Part shown: positions 8,479 through 17,824 of the stretch, piece after piece
Position numbering within the stretch: the first letter of the stretch is position 1
How the letters are laid out: each line of letters starts with the position of its first letter
Assembly: GCF_001419985.1 (NCBI RefSeq)
Contig: NZ_LJAL01000002.1
Span: 1 to 64,000 of the forward strand
Reading direction: 5' to 3'
Source of the DNA: Loktanella sp. 5RATIMAR09
GTDB lineage: Bacteria; Pseudomonadota; Alphaproteobacteria; Rhodobacterales; Rhodobacteraceae
Length of the DNA stretch: 64,000 nucleotides
Notes under the pieces: model-generated
What the model saw: the letters and a program-made list of their open reading frames with translations, nothing else
Database searches by the model: none
What the model was told of the DNA's origin: nothing
Program-made: the position numbers and the translations under genes

Positions 8479-9507
8479 ATGCATAAATCCGTTATCGCGG
8501 CAGCAATTGTGGCTGCCGGTTTCAGCACGTCTGCATTTGCTGACGCCCACGGCATCACTGTCGGCGTGAGCTGGTCAGACTTTCAGGAAGAGCGCTGGAA
8601 AACAGACGAAGCCGCTATGCTTGGCGCGCTTGAAGCCGCTGGCGCAAGCTATCTGTCTGCTGATGCACAGTCATCCGCAACAAAGCAACTTGCCGATGTT
8701 GAAAGCCTGATCACGCAAGGCGTTGACGCCCTGATCATCCTTGCACAGGACGGCGCGTCCATTGGGCCGGCACTTGATGCTGCCGAAGCTGCCGGCATTC
8801 CTGTCATCGGGTACGACCGTCTGATCGAAGACCCGCGCGCATTCTATCTGACATTTGACAACGTCGAAGTCGGCCGGATGCAGGCGCGTGCCGTGTTCGA
8901 TCTGGCGCCTGAAGGCAACTATGTCATGATCAAGGGCTCGCCAACCGACCCGAACTCTGACTTCCTGCGTGGCGGTCAGCAAGAGGTGCTGCAGGCGGCC
9001 ATCGACAGCGGTGCGATCACCATCGTTGGCGAGGCTTACACCGACGGCTGGCAGCCTGCGAACGCGCAGCGCAACATGGAGCAGATCCTGACACAGACCA
9101 ACAACGAAGTTGATGCAGTTGTATCTTCCAACGACGGCATGGCCGGCGGTGTTGTTGCGGCGCTGGCGTCGCAGGGTATGGACGGCATTCCTGTGTCCGG
9201 TCAGGATGGCGACCACGCTGCGCTGAACCGTGTCGCATTGGGTACACAGACCGTATCTGTCTGGAAAGACAGCCGCGCGCTGGGCCGTAATGCAGGCGAA
9301 ATCGCTGTTGCACTGGCCAATGGCACAGCTTTGGCTGACATTGAGGGTTCCGCCACATTCACATCACCCGGTGGTGTTGAAGTGAACTCCATGCTGCTGG
9401 CTCCACTGCCGATCACACAGGACAACCTGAATGTCGTTCTGGAAGCTGGCTGGATTGAAAAAGACGTGCTTTGTCAGGGTGTCTCGGGCGTCGCCGCTTG
9501 CGAGTAA
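8479..9507 (+). CDS. xylF: D-xylose ABC transporter substrate-binding protein
   Basis: A 342-residue periplasmic binding protein. The ATG at 8479 follows a strong GGGAGG site; the longer frame from 8413 would run through the leader hairpins and put 22 polar residues before the signal. The signal peptide ends at SAFA/DAHG near residue 22. The body has the sugar-binding fold of the RbsB/XylF family, with the VDALIILAQD and SNDGMAGG segments typical of XylF. It delivers xylose to XylHG. It is first in the operon and is followed by a strong hairpin at 9525-9554. Confidence 0.93.
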   Translation: MHKSVIAAAIVAAGFSTSAFADAHGITVGVSWSDFQEERWKTDEAAMLGALEAAGASYLSADAQSSATKQLADVESLITQGVDALIILAQDGASIGPALDAAEAAGIPVIGYDRLIEDPRAFYLTFDNVEVGRMQARAVFDLAPEGNYVMIKGSPTDPNSDFLRGGQQEVLQAAIDSGAITIVGEAYTDGWQPANAQRNMEQILTQTNNEVDAVVSSNDGMAGGVVAALASQGMDGIPVSGQDGDHAALNRVALGTQTVSVWKDSRALGRNAGEIAVALANGTALADIEGSATFTSPGGVEVNSMLLAPLPITQDNLNVVLEAGWIEKDVLCQGVSGVAACE

Positions 9508-9524
9508 ACTGACGCGAACCACGC

Positions 9525-9554
9525 AGGCCCCATCCGCATCTGTGGGTGGGGCCT
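9525..9554 (+). terminator. Hairpin between xylF and xylH, probable attenuator
   Basis: AGGCCCCATCC (9525-9535) pairs with GGGTGGGGCCT (9544-9554) around an 8-base loop, an 11-pair stem with one G-T, followed by TCTT. Partial termination here would give more binding protein than permease and kinase, a common arrangement after binding-protein genes. Confidence 0.7.
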
Positions 9555-9598
9555 TCTTACAAGACAACCCTGCCACGGGTTGAAAGGGGAGGGAACCA

Positions 9599-10864
9599 AT
9601 GTCTGGCGGACTTGGTAAGCTAATCAAAACATTGCAAATTGACACGCGGCTTCTGGGCATGATCGGCGCCTTCGTGATCATTGCCTTGGTGTTTCACGTC
9701 GCAACCGGGGGTACGTTTCTGACCCCGCGTAACCTGTTTACGCTGACATTGCAGACCGCGTCTGTCGCTGTCATGGCCACCGGGATGGTGTTTGTCATTG
9801 TGACCCGCAACATTGACCTGTCTATCGGATCTCTGCTGGGGATTGTGGGCATGGTCATGGGCGTCATTCAGGTGCAGATACTGCCTGATATCGTTGGTTT
9901 CGGCAGCCCCTCAATCTGGATCATCACCGTCATTGCAGGCCTTTTGCTTGGCGCGGCGATTGGCGCCTTCCAAGGCTGGTTGATCGGTTACCTTCTGATC
10001 CCGTCCTTTATCGTCACATTGGGTGGCCTGCTGATCTGGCGCGGTGGCGCATGGTGGGTGTCCAAGGGGACAACGATTTCGCCGCTTGATCCGAATTTCA
10101 TCATGCTTGGCGGTGCGACCGGGACGATTGGTGTGACCGCAAGCTGGGCACTGGCACTCGTCGGTTCTGCGCTGACCGTGCTGTTCTTGATCAACACGCG
10201 CCGCAAGCACATCAGCCACGGGTTTGCTGTCAAACCGATGTGGGCCGAGTATGCGCTGGGCGCGATCCTTGTCGGTGCGATTTGCGGGGTCACCGCGATC
10301 ATGAACGCCTATATGGTCCCGACCCGTATTCTGGAGCGTCGTTTTGCTGCCGAAGGGCTGGAAATGCCCGAAGGCTATACCGAAGCTTATGGTTTCCCAA
10401 TTTCGGTTCTGATCGTTCTGGCCGTCGCTATCGGCATGACAATCATCGCCAAGAAAACCCGCTTTGGGCGTTATATCTTTGCGATGGGTGGCAACCCCGA
10501 CGCGGCAGAGCTGTCAGGGATCAACACCCGTTTGCTCACGGTCAAGGTCTTTGCCCTGATGGGCGCGCTGACAGCCATTGCAGCCGTCATCGCCTCGGCC
10601 CGACTTGGATCTGCCGGGTCATCCTTGGGTGAACTTGACGAATTGCGCGTCATCGCAGCCGCCGTCATCGGGGGCACGGCCTTGGCCGGTGGCGTTGGCA
10701 CGATTTATGGCGCCATCCTTGGTGCGTTGATCATGCAGGCACTCGTGTCCGGGATGGGCATGGTCGGCGTTGATTCGCCGCTGCAAAACATGATCGTGGG
10801 TGGCGTTCTGATCGTCGCTGTCTGGATCGACATTATCTACCGCCGCAAGACAGGAGACGCATAA
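9599..10864 (+). CDS. xylH: Xylose ABC transporter permease
   Basis: A 421-residue inner-membrane permease of the RbsC/XylH family with about ten hydrophobic segments. The conserved family motifs MATGMVFVIVTRNIDLSIGS and the C-terminal GGTALAGGVGTIYGAILGAL are visible. GGGGAGGGAACC precedes the start. The stop overlaps the xylG ATG in TAATG, so the two are translationally coupled. It forms the channel used by XylF and XylG. Confidence 0.93.
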   Translation: MSGGLGKLIKTLQIDTRLLGMIGAFVIIALVFHVATGGTFLTPRNLFTLTLQTASVAVMATGMVFVIVTRNIDLSIGSLLGIVGMVMGVIQVQILPDIVGFGSPSIWIITVIAGLLLGAAIGAFQGWLIGYLLIPSFIVTLGGLLIWRGGAWWVSKGTTISPLDPNFIMLGGATGTIGVTASWALALVGSALTVLFLINTRRKHISHGFAVKPMWAEYALGAILVGAICGVTAIMNAYMVPTRILERRFAAEGLEMPEGYTEAYGFPISVLIVLAVAIGMTIIAKKTRFGRYIFAMGGNPDAAELSGINTRLLTVKVFALMGALTAIAAVIASARLGSAGSSLGELDELRVIAAAVIGGTALAGGVGTIYGAILGALIMQALVSGMGMVGVDSPLQNMIVGGVLIVAVWIDIIYRRKTGDA

Positions 10865-11613
10865 TGAGCACCCCACTTTTGGAAATGCGCAATATCTCGA
10901 TCCATTTTGGCGGGATCAAAGCAGTTGATAATGTGTCGATCGACGTGATGCCGGGCGAAGTTGTGGGCCTTCTGGGGCACAACGGGGCCGGTAAATCGAC
11001 GCTGATTAAAATTCTCTCAGGTGCATACAAGAAGGACGCCGGCGAGATTTTTGTTGATGGCAAGAAAGTTGAAATCAACAGCCCGATTGATGCGCGTACG
11101 CATAATATCGAGACGATCTATCAGACACTTGCTTTGTCCGATAACCTTGATGCGGCCTCGAACCTGTTCTTGGGCCGTGAGATCACAACCAAGTTCGGTT
11201 TGCTGGATGATACCGCTATGGAGGCGGAATCGCGCAAGATCATGGCGCGCCTGAACCCCAATTTCCAACGCTTCTCCGAACCTGTCCGCTCGCTTTCGGG
11301 TGGTCAGCGCCAGTCGGTGGCGATTGCGCGCGCGGTCTACTTCAATGCCCGTATCCTGATCATGGATGAACCGACGGCTGCGCTTGGTGTGCACGAAACG
11401 GCGATGGTTGCGGACCTGATCAAAGAGCTGAAGGCGCAAGGCCTTGGCATCTTCCTGATCAGCCACGACACCCGTGAAATGATGGAACTTTGCGACCGGG
11501 TTTCGGTGATGAAGAACGGCCAGTTGATCGGCACAGAGCGGGTCGAGGACGTGACCGAGGATGATATCCTGTCGATGATCATTATGGGTAAGAACCCCAA
11601 ACAGGCCGCGTAA
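10864..11613 (+). CDS. xylG: Xylose ABC transporter ATP-binding protein, single domain
   Basis: A 249-residue ATPase. Walker A is GHNGAGKS (38-45), the signature LSGGQ is at 144-148, and Walker B ends DEP at 168-170. Only one ATPase domain is present, unlike the duplicated form of about 510 residues in E. coli, so it must work as a homodimer. This short form is usual in Rhodobacterales and rhizobial xylose/ribose-type systems. Start and stop both overlap neighbours by one base (TAATG). Confidence 0.92.
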   Translation: MSTPLLEMRNISIHFGGIKAVDNVSIDVMPGEVVGLLGHNGAGKSTLIKILSGAYKKDAGEIFVDGKKVEINSPIDARTHNIETIYQTLALSDNLDAASNLFLGREITTKFGLLDDTAMEAESRKIMARLNPNFQRFSEPVRSLSGGQRQSVAIARAVYFNARILIMDEPTAALGVHETAMVADLIKELKAQGLGIFLISHDTREMMELCDRVSVMKNGQLIGTERVEDVTEDDILSMIIMGKNPKQAA

Positions 11614-13052
11614 TGTATATCGGTCTTGATCTGGGAACCTCGGGTCTCAAGGCTGTTTTGATCAATGAAAGTCAGGCGGTTGTCGCAGAAGCGACAGCGC
11701 CCCTGACTGCGGCACGTCCGCAGACGGGTTGGTCAGAGCAGGATCCTGCGGCATGGCTGGAGGCAGCCGATGCGGTTATGCACGCCTTGGCGAAACATGT
11801 TTCATTGGCGCAGGTCCGCGGCATTGGTCTTTCGGGGCAAATGCATGGGGCGACCTTGCTTGACAGCGATGACGCGGTGCTGCGCCCGTGCATTTTGTGG
11901 AACGACACGCGGTCGGCAGAGGAGGCTGCCGCGTTGGATGCCGACCCAAGGTTCCGTACGCTGACGGGCAATATTGTCTTTCCGGGTTTCACCGCACCCA
12001 AACTTGTCTGGGTGGCCAAACACGAGCCGGACATTTTTGCAAAAACCGCCCGTGTGCTCTTGCCCAAGGACTATCTGCGCCTTTGGCTGACGGGCGAGGC
12101 TGTGGCGGAGATGTCGGATGCCGCAGGCACAAGCTGGTTGGATGTCGGCAAGCGCGACTGGTCGGATGACCTCTTGGCCGCGAGCGGCATGTCGCGCGCG
12201 CAGATGCCGCGCCTGGTTGAAGGCTCAGAGGTGTCGGGGCAGTTGCGTGATAGGCTGGCCGACCGCTGGGGTCTGCCCAAAGGTGTCATTGTGGCAGGTG
12301 GCGGCGGTGATAATGCTGCGAGTGCCGTGGGCGTCGGTGTCGTCAAATCAGGCGATGCTTTTGTCTCGCTCGGCACTTCCGGCGTCTTGTTTGCGGCCTC
12401 GGATGCCTATCAGCCGGATGCGGAGACAGCCGTGCATACCTTTTGTCACGCGCTGCCGGATACATGGCACCAGATGGGGGTGATCCTTGCCGCCGCCGAT
12501 GCGCTGAACTGGTTTACCAGGATCGCTGACAAACCCTCAGCCACCCTGACGGCTGTTCTCGGGGAATTGCAGGCGCCGGGGCGCCCTTTGTTTTTGCCTT
12601 ATCTGGGCGGCGAGCGCACACCACATAATGATGCCAATATCCGTGGCGCGTTCCTGCATCTGGACCACGCCACCGATCAGGTGGCGATGACGCGGGCTGT
12701 GCTTGAAGGCGTGACCCATGCAATCCGTGACAGCTATGACGCGCTATCGGCCACAGGTACGCGGATCAACCGGCTGATCGCGGTCGGGGGCGGGTCGAAA
12801 TCCGACTATTGGGTAAGGGCAATTGCCACCTCGTTGGATATGCCGGTCCAACTGCCTGTCGCCGGTGATTTTGGCGGTGCATTCGGAGCCGCGCGCCTTG
12901 GGATGATGGCCGCAACCGGCGCAGGGGTCGAGATTGCAACCGCCCCGCAGATTGCCCGCACGATTGATCCCGATACCTCACTCACCAGCGCCTTTCACGA
13001 GGCGCACACAAGATACCGCGCAAGCTATGGCGCGTTGAAAGGACTGACATGA
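11613..13052 (+). CDS. xylB: Xylulokinase
   Basis: A 479-residue FGGY-family kinase that phosphorylates D-xylulose with ATP. The N-terminus [14 protein letters not shown] is the phosphate-1 motif. [13 protein letters not shown] and WNDTRS are typical of xylulokinases, and GGGSKSDYW near residue 395 is the C-terminal ATP motif. It overlaps xylG by one base and xylA by four, giving a tightly coupled order transporter-kinase-isomerase. Confidence 0.94.
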   Translation: MYIGLDLGTSGLKAVLINESQAVVAEATAPLTAARPQTGWSEQDPAAWLEAADAVMHALAKHVSLAQVRGIGLSGQMHGATLLDSDDAVLRPCILWNDTRSAEEAAALDADPRFRTLTGNIVFPGFTAPKLVWVAKHEPDIFAKTARVLLPKDYLRLWLTGEAVAEMSDAAGTSWLDVGKRDWSDDLLAASGMSRAQMPRLVEGSEVSGQLRDRLADRWGLPKGVIVAGGGGDNAASAVGVGVVKSGDAFVSLGTSGVLFAASDAYQPDAETAVHTFCHALPDTWHQMGVILAAADALNWFTRIADKPSATLTAVLGELQAPGRPLFLPYLGGERTPHNDANIRGAFLHLDHATDQVAMTRAVLEGVTHAIRDSYDALSATGTRINRLIAVGGGSKSDYWVRAIATSLDMPVQLPVAGDFGGAFGAARLGMMAATGAGVEIATAPQIARTIDPDTSLTSAFHEAHTRYRASYGALKGLT

Positions 13053-14350
13053 CCGATTTTTTCAAGGGCATTCCCGCCATCACCTACGAAGGCCCGTCGT
13101 CAGACAATGATTTTGCCTTCCGCCACTACAACCCTGATGAAATGGTCATGGGCAAACCGATGAAGGACCACCTGCGTTTTGCCGCTGCTTATTGGCATTC
13201 CTTTGCATGGCCCGGTGGGGATCCTTTCGGTGGCCAGACCTTTGACCGTCCGTGGTTTGGCGACAGCATGGATGCCGCACGGATGAAGGCGGATGTGGCG
13301 TTTGAGATGTTCCAGATTTTGGGCGTGCCGTATTTCTGTTTCCACGATGCCGATGTGCGCCCTGAGGGGGCGACATTTGCCGAAAGCACAAAGAACCTTG
13401 AAGCAATCGTTGATTACTTCGCTGAAAAGATGGACGCGACGGGCGTTAAACTGCTTTGGGGCACGGCGAACCTGTTTTCGCACCGCCGGTTCATGTCCGG
13501 TGCCGCTACAAACCCCGATCCTGATGTCTTTGCCTATTCCGCTGCCACGATCAAAACCTGCATGGATGCGACCATGAAACTGGGGGGCGAGAATTACGTC
13601 CTTTGGGGCGGGCGCGAAGGCTACGAGACCCTTCTGAACACCGACATGGGCCGTGAACGCCAGCAGGCGGGGGCGATGTTGCAAATGGTTGTCGATTACA
13701 AACACAAGATGGGCTTCAAAGGTGCGATCCTGATCGAGCCGAAGCCTCAAGAGCCGACCAAACACCAGTATGATTATGATGTGGCCACGGTTTACGGGTT
13801 CCTCAAGGATTTTGGTCTTGAGGGTGAAGTGCAGATGAATATCGAGCAGGGCCACGCAATCCTGGCGGGCCATTCCTTTGAACATGAACTGGCCTTGGCG
13901 CGTGAATTGGGGATTTTCGGGTCCATCGATATGAACCGCAATGATTACCAGTCTGGTTGGGATACCGACCAGTTCCCCAACAACGTGCCCGAAATGGCAT
14001 TGGCCTATTACGAAGTGCTGCGCGCCGGTGGTTTTACCACAGGCGGGACGAACTTTGACGCCAAACTGCGCCGCCAGTCGCTGGATGCAGAGGATTTGAT
14101 CCTCGCGCATGTGGGCGGCATGGATGCCTGTGCGGCAGGCTTGAAAGCGGCGGCGGCGATGCTGGAAGAGGGCAAGCTGGAGGCGGCGCGCGATGCTCGC
14201 TATGCAGGTTGGGACACGGCAGAAGGCAAAGCCCTGATGAACAGCGATCTGGACGCAATCACCGCCAAAGTGCTGGCCGATGGCACCAATCCCGAACCGC
14301 GATCGGGCCGACAGGAGCGGTTGGAAAATCTGGTGAACCGTTACCTGTGA
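13049..14350 (+). CDS. xylA: Xylose isomerase
   Basis: A 433-residue xylose isomerase, converting D-xylose to D-xylulose. Metal and substrate residues lie in recognisable segments: [37 protein letters not shown] (metal-binding Glu region) and GSIDMNRND. The length fits the class II enzymes. It is last in the operon; a GC-rich hairpin follows at 14374-14400. Together with XylB it feeds the pentose phosphate pathway. Confidence 0.95.
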   Translation: MTDFFKGIPAITYEGPSSDNDFAFRHYNPDEMVMGKPMKDHLRFAAAYWHSFAWPGGDPFGGQTFDRPWFGDSMDAARMKADVAFEMFQILGVPYFCFHDADVRPEGATFAESTKNLEAIVDYFAEKMDATGVKLLWGTANLFSHRRFMSGAATNPDPDVFAYSAATIKTCMDATMKLGGENYVLWGGREGYETLLNTDMGRERQQAGAMLQMVVDYKHKMGFKGAILIEPKPQEPTKHQYDYDVATVYGFLKDFGLEGEVQMNIEQGHAILAGHSFEHELALARELGIFGSIDMNRNDYQSGWDTDQFPNNVPEMALAYYEVLRAGGFTTGGTNFDAKLRRQSLDAEDLILAHVGGMDACAAGLKAAAAMLEEGKLEAARDARYAGWDTAEGKALMNSDLDAITAKVLADGTNPEPRSGRQERLENLVNRYL

Positions 14351-14373
14351 TACCGCGCTCTTGTGCCTGTTCG

Positions 14374-14400
14374 CGCCCGTCCCTAACGTGGTGACGGGCG
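14374..14400 (+). terminator. GC-rich hairpin after xylA
   Basis: CGCCCGTC (14374-14381) pairs with GACGGGCG (14393-14400) around an 11-base loop. No U tract follows, so it may be a weak terminator or an mRNA 3'-end stabiliser rather than a classic intrinsic terminator. Confidence 0.5.
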
Positions 14401-14416
14401 GGATAGGTGTGACAGG

Positions 14417-15370
14417 GTGATCGGCACAATCTTCAGAACTTTCGGGCGCAAATACATGGACGTGTCATTGCGCGCTGGTGCCGACTACGTCGTGCGGATT
14501 GTCGAGCGTCCGGGGCTGTGGATGGAGGATGGGGCCCTCGCTGCCCTCAGCGCTGATCTACGCCAAGTCGCGGCGCGCACGCTGGATGCGGGCAGTCTGA
14601 CTTACGGCGTGTTTTCAGGGGATAAGTCGCGGATGGAGGCGGTGATTATCACGCTGGTTTCCCGCCGTGATGGCACGCCGGTTGCGTTTAATGCACTGGC
14701 AGTGATGCAGTTGGATACCGCGCCGCACCCTACCGATGTCTTGCATCTTGGTCTGGTCATGGTGGACCCCGAAGAGCGTTCCAGAAACCTGTCATGGGTG
14801 CTTTATGGTCTGACCTGTTTTCTGATCTTTTTCCGCCGCCAGTTCCGCCCGGTTTGGGTGTCGAATGTGACGCAAGTGCCTGCGGTCGTCGGCATGGTCA
14901 GCGAGATGTTTTCCGATGTCTGGCCCGGTCCGAACAAGGGGCGGCGCACGCTGACCCACCTGCTGTTGGCGCGCGAGATCATGGCGACCCAGCGGTATGT
15001 TTTCGGTGTGGGCGCGGATGCGGGATTTGATGAAGAGCGCTTTGTCATCATCGATGCCTACACAGGCGGGTCGGACGATCTGAAAAAGACATGGGAGGGC
15101 GCGCCAAAGCATCGTGACGCCAGATACAACGCCTTTTGCCAAGAGGCGCTGGACTACACCCGTGGCGATGATGTGCTGCAACTGGGCCAGATGGATGTGG
15201 CCGCGATGCGCACATACCTGACACGCGAAGTGCCGAAATCTGCGGTGCTCGGACTGCTGCTGACAGGTGGGATCGTGGCGCTCAAGCGGATCGTTCTGCC
15301 GGCGATCCATTGGGCTGATAGCGCGCAGGAATGGGGGCATCTGCGCCCCTACGCGCGGCGCAACAGATGA
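14417..15370 (+). CDS. Unknown protein with GNAT-like middle region
   Basis: A 317-residue protein. Residues near 110-150 read like acetyltransferase motif A and B (LGLVMVDPEERSRNLSWVLYG, then WVSNVTQVPAVVGMV), so a GNAT-like acyltransferase fold is plausible. The C-terminal part after residue 170 is unlike standard GNAT enzymes, and a hydrophobic segment lies near 275-290. The GTG at 14417 is preceded by GACAGG; an ATG at 14456 is an alternative. Its stop overlaps the next gene in ATGA, suggesting the two products act together. No function can be assigned. Confidence 0.6.
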   Translation: MIGTIFRTFGRKYMDVSLRAGADYVVRIVERPGLWMEDGALAALSADLRQVAARTLDAGSLTYGVFSGDKSRMEAVIITLVSRRDGTPVAFNALAVMQLDTAPHPTDVLHLGLVMVDPEERSRNLSWVLYGLTCFLIFFRRQFRPVWVSNVTQVPAVVGMVSEMFSDVWPGPNKGRRTLTHLLLAREIMATQRYVFGVGADAGFDEERFVIIDAYTGGSDDLKKTWEGAPKHRDARYNAFCQEALDYTRGDDVLQLGQMDVAAMRTYLTREVPKSAVLGLLLTGGIVALKRIVLPAIHWADSAQEWGHLRPYARRNR

Positions 15371-16578
15371 TTGCCGCCGCCACGATCATGACGCAGCTTT
15401 TCCTGTCTGCGGCTGCGTTGACGGGGCTGTTTGTGCTGCAAACCGTGCTGACGCGTCGCGATTCCGATGACCCGATCAACCGGCGGTTTTTGTTCGGTGT
15501 GCGGATCACGATGGTGCTTTTTGCAGGGCGCGCGTTGATGATCCTGACGGGGGTTGAGGCGTTTCGTATTCTGACCCTGCTTGGTGCCGCAATCATCCCT
15601 TTGGCAGTCTTGATCCTGACCGAGGGCCTGTTGCGCCGCCACGCGCCGCCTCTGGTCAAGGCGGTGATCGGGGGCGGGGCTGTGGTCTTTGCGGTAACTT
15701 CGCTGTGGTACTCAGGCAGCATTGATCCCGCAAGGTTGTTTGCGCTTTTGGGGTTTCAGTTATTAGGCTTTGTCTTGTCGGGGTGGCTGATCATAGGTCG
15801 CGACAAGGCCTCTTTATCTGTCACCGAAAATGCGATGGTCGTGCGGCTGGGGCTTTCGCTGATCCTGTTCATTCCACTTGCGGCGGGTGATTTTCTGCTG
15901 CTTTCCATCGGGTTGCCGATCCAGTTTTCGGCACTGGGGGTGCTGATCCTGTGCTGGTTGGCCATCGGATTGGGGCGTCCGCATATCGGGCATCGCGCAA
16001 CGCTTGTGAACCTTGCCGTGATGGTTGCGGCGGCCTCTGGTGTGGGGGCGATGATTGCCACCTTCGCGCAGATGGGGCGGGATGGTTATTTGCTTTGCAT
16101 CGCTGCGATCATGACAACGCTCTTTGTTGTGGCGATCCTGAATGATGCGCGCGCGTTGCGTCTGGAAGAACAAAGCGTTGGTTTGTTGCGTCAACTTGCC
16201 ATCGCGCGGACAGATGATCCGATGACTTTTTTACGCGATCTGCAAAACCATCCGCTCGTGGAAGGTGCGGCTGTCGTCAGCGAAGAGAGCCTGCAGGGTT
16301 TGCAGGATGATGTGCTGGACCGGATTTTTGCAGCCGCCCCCGTCTTGCGCCGGAGCGATCCGCCGGTGTTGGGACCGGTGGCCGACGATCATATCGCCTA
16401 TCTGTTCACGCGCTACTCCGCGACCCATGTGATGTTGGCGGTCCCACGTCCAAGGGTGTTGGTTGCTTTGGCGATGCCGTCGCTTGGGGCGTCGCCTTCG
16501 GCAGAACTGGAACTGCAGGTCGTGCAGCGAATGGCGGTTTTGATGGCCAAGCAGAAAGGGTGCAGTGATGCAGGATGA
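15367..16578 (+). CDS. Polytopic membrane protein of unknown function
   Basis: A 403-residue protein with about eight hydrophobic segments in the first 255 residues, then a soluble C-terminal part of about 140 residues. The layout, membrane sensor-like region plus cytoplasmic tail, recalls signalling proteins, but I see no histidine kinase, GGDEF or other catalytic motif. The ATG at 15367 overlaps the preceding stop (ATGA), and the glycerate kinase start lies inside its 3' end. Confidence 0.65.
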   Translation: MIAAATIMTQLFLSAAALTGLFVLQTVLTRRDSDDPINRRFLFGVRITMVLFAGRALMILTGVEAFRILTLLGAAIIPLAVLILTEGLLRRHAPPLVKAVIGGGAVVFAVTSLWYSGSIDPARLFALLGFQLLGFVLSGWLIIGRDKASLSVTENAMVVRLGLSLILFIPLAAGDFLLLSIGLPIQFSALGVLILCWLAIGLGRPHIGHRATLVNLAVMVAAASGVGAMIATFAQMGRDGYLLCIAAIMTTLFVVAILNDARALRLEEQSVGLLRQLAIARTDDPMTFLRDLQNHPLVEGAAVVSEESLQGLQDDVLDRIFAAAPVLRRSDPPVLGPVADDHIAYLFTRYSATHVMLAVPRPRVLVALAMPSLGASPSAELELQVVQRMAVLMAKQKGCSDAG

Positions 16579-17755
16579 CCGCGCAGAGGTGAGGCGGATT
16601 TTTGAGGCGGGGCTGCGGGCTGCTGATCCGTATTTGGCGGTCTTAGAGGCATTGGATGATGTGCCTGTCCCTGCCTTGATCGTTGCGGTGGGCAAGGCAG
16701 CACGGTCGATGGCCAAGGCGGCCTTGGTGCGTTTTGCAGGTGTGAAATGCATCGTTGTCACAAACTATGAGAACGCCTGTGATCTGGATGGGGCTGTTGT
16801 GATGGCTGCGGGGCATCCGGTCCCTGATGAAAACGGCGCAGCGGCGGCGAAGGCCGTGATAGCAGCGTTGGATGCCGTGGAGGGTCCGGTGCTGGCGCTG
16901 ATTTCCGGGGGCGGGTCTGCCTTGTTGCCTGCGCCCGCAGGGGCGTTGACCCTCGCGGATAAAGCGCGGGTGAATGATCTCTTGCTTGGATCAGGTCTTG
17001 ATATCGTGGCGATGAATCTGATCCGCCAGCAGCTGTCCGACTTGAAGGGGGGCGGGTTTCTGCGCCATGCGGCCCCTTCAAAGGTGACGGCGCTCATCCT
17101 GTCGGATGTGATCGGCAATGACCTTTCGGCCATAGCCAGCGGGCCGACGGTTGGGCCGATCGGAACAACCGAGCAGGCGATTGCCTTGTTGCAGGCGCAT
17201 GGGTTGTGGGCGGATCTGCCGAAGGCTGTGCGTGATCATCTCCTGCAGGCAGCGCCGCCCGCGCCATTGCCGGAGGCCCGCAATATATTGGTAGGCGCGA
17301 ACGGGAAAAGCGTTGCAGCGATGAAAGATGCAGCCCCTGCAGCCCATGTGATTGCGGCACCGGTCACCGGGGATGTGGCGGATGCAGCGCGGATCATTTG
17401 CGATCAGGCGGTTGTCGGCACGACTGTTTGGGGAGGTGAAACTACCGTCGTTCTGCGTGGTACCGGACGCGGGGGGCGCAATCAGGAACTGGCGCTGCGC
17501 ATCGCGAAAGAGGCCGCGCTGCGTGGTTGGACACAGTGGACCTGCCTGCAAGCGGGCAGTGATGGCCGTGACGGGCCGACAGATGCAGCGGGGGGTCTTG
17601 TTGATCAGGATACACTCGGCAGGATCAGTGATCCGGACAGGTTGTTGGCAAATAACGATAGCTATGCGGCGCTGAAAGCGGCTGGTGATCTTCTGATAAT
17701 GGATGCGACAGGCACCAACGTGGCCGATCTCGGGGTCCTGATCCGGCGCAGGTAG
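16568..17755 (+). CDS. gckA: Glycerate 2-kinase (MOFRL family)
   Basis: A 395-residue GckA/TtuD-type kinase that phosphorylates D-glycerate at the 2 position. The N-terminal kinase region has VAVGKAARSMAKAA, GHPVPDE and the glycine-rich ALISGGGSALL (near 115). The C-terminal MOFRL part has GGETTVVLRGTGRGGRNQELAL and QAGSDGRDGPTDAAGG. The ATG at 16568 is preferred to the GTG at 16565. It overlaps the membrane-protein gene by 11 bases. It would feed glycerate into lower glycolysis or the serine cycle. Confidence 0.9.
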   Translation: MQDDRAEVRRIFEAGLRAADPYLAVLEALDDVPVPALIVAVGKAARSMAKAALVRFAGVKCIVVTNYENACDLDGAVVMAAGHPVPDENGAAAAKAVIAALDAVEGPVLALISGGGSALLPAPAGALTLADKARVNDLLLGSGLDIVAMNLIRQQLSDLKGGGFLRHAAPSKVTALILSDVIGNDLSAIASGPTVGPIGTTEQAIALLQAHGLWADLPKAVRDHLLQAAPPAPLPEARNILVGANGKSVAAMKDAAPAAHVIAAPVTGDVADAARIICDQAVVGTTVWGGETTVVLRGTGRGGRNQELALRIAKEAALRGWTQWTCLQAGSDGRDGPTDAAGGLVDQDTLGRISDPDRLLANNDSYAALKAAGDLLIMDATGTNVADLGVLIRRR

Positions 17756-17770
17756 GCACTCTGTCGTGGT

Positions 17771-17808
17771 GTCGGAGCCTCCGGCGGGGATATTTTCGGG
17801 CCAGTAAT
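17771..17808. repeat. Intergenic repeat copy 2, shared with 5495-5532
   Basis: The core GCCTCCGGCGGGGATATTT (17777-17795) is the exact complement of 5510-5528. It lies between the convergent glycerate kinase and the copy 2 diheme gene, just beyond the stop of the latter. Confidence 0.7.
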
Positions 17809-17824
17809 AGCGACGCGTTGGCGC

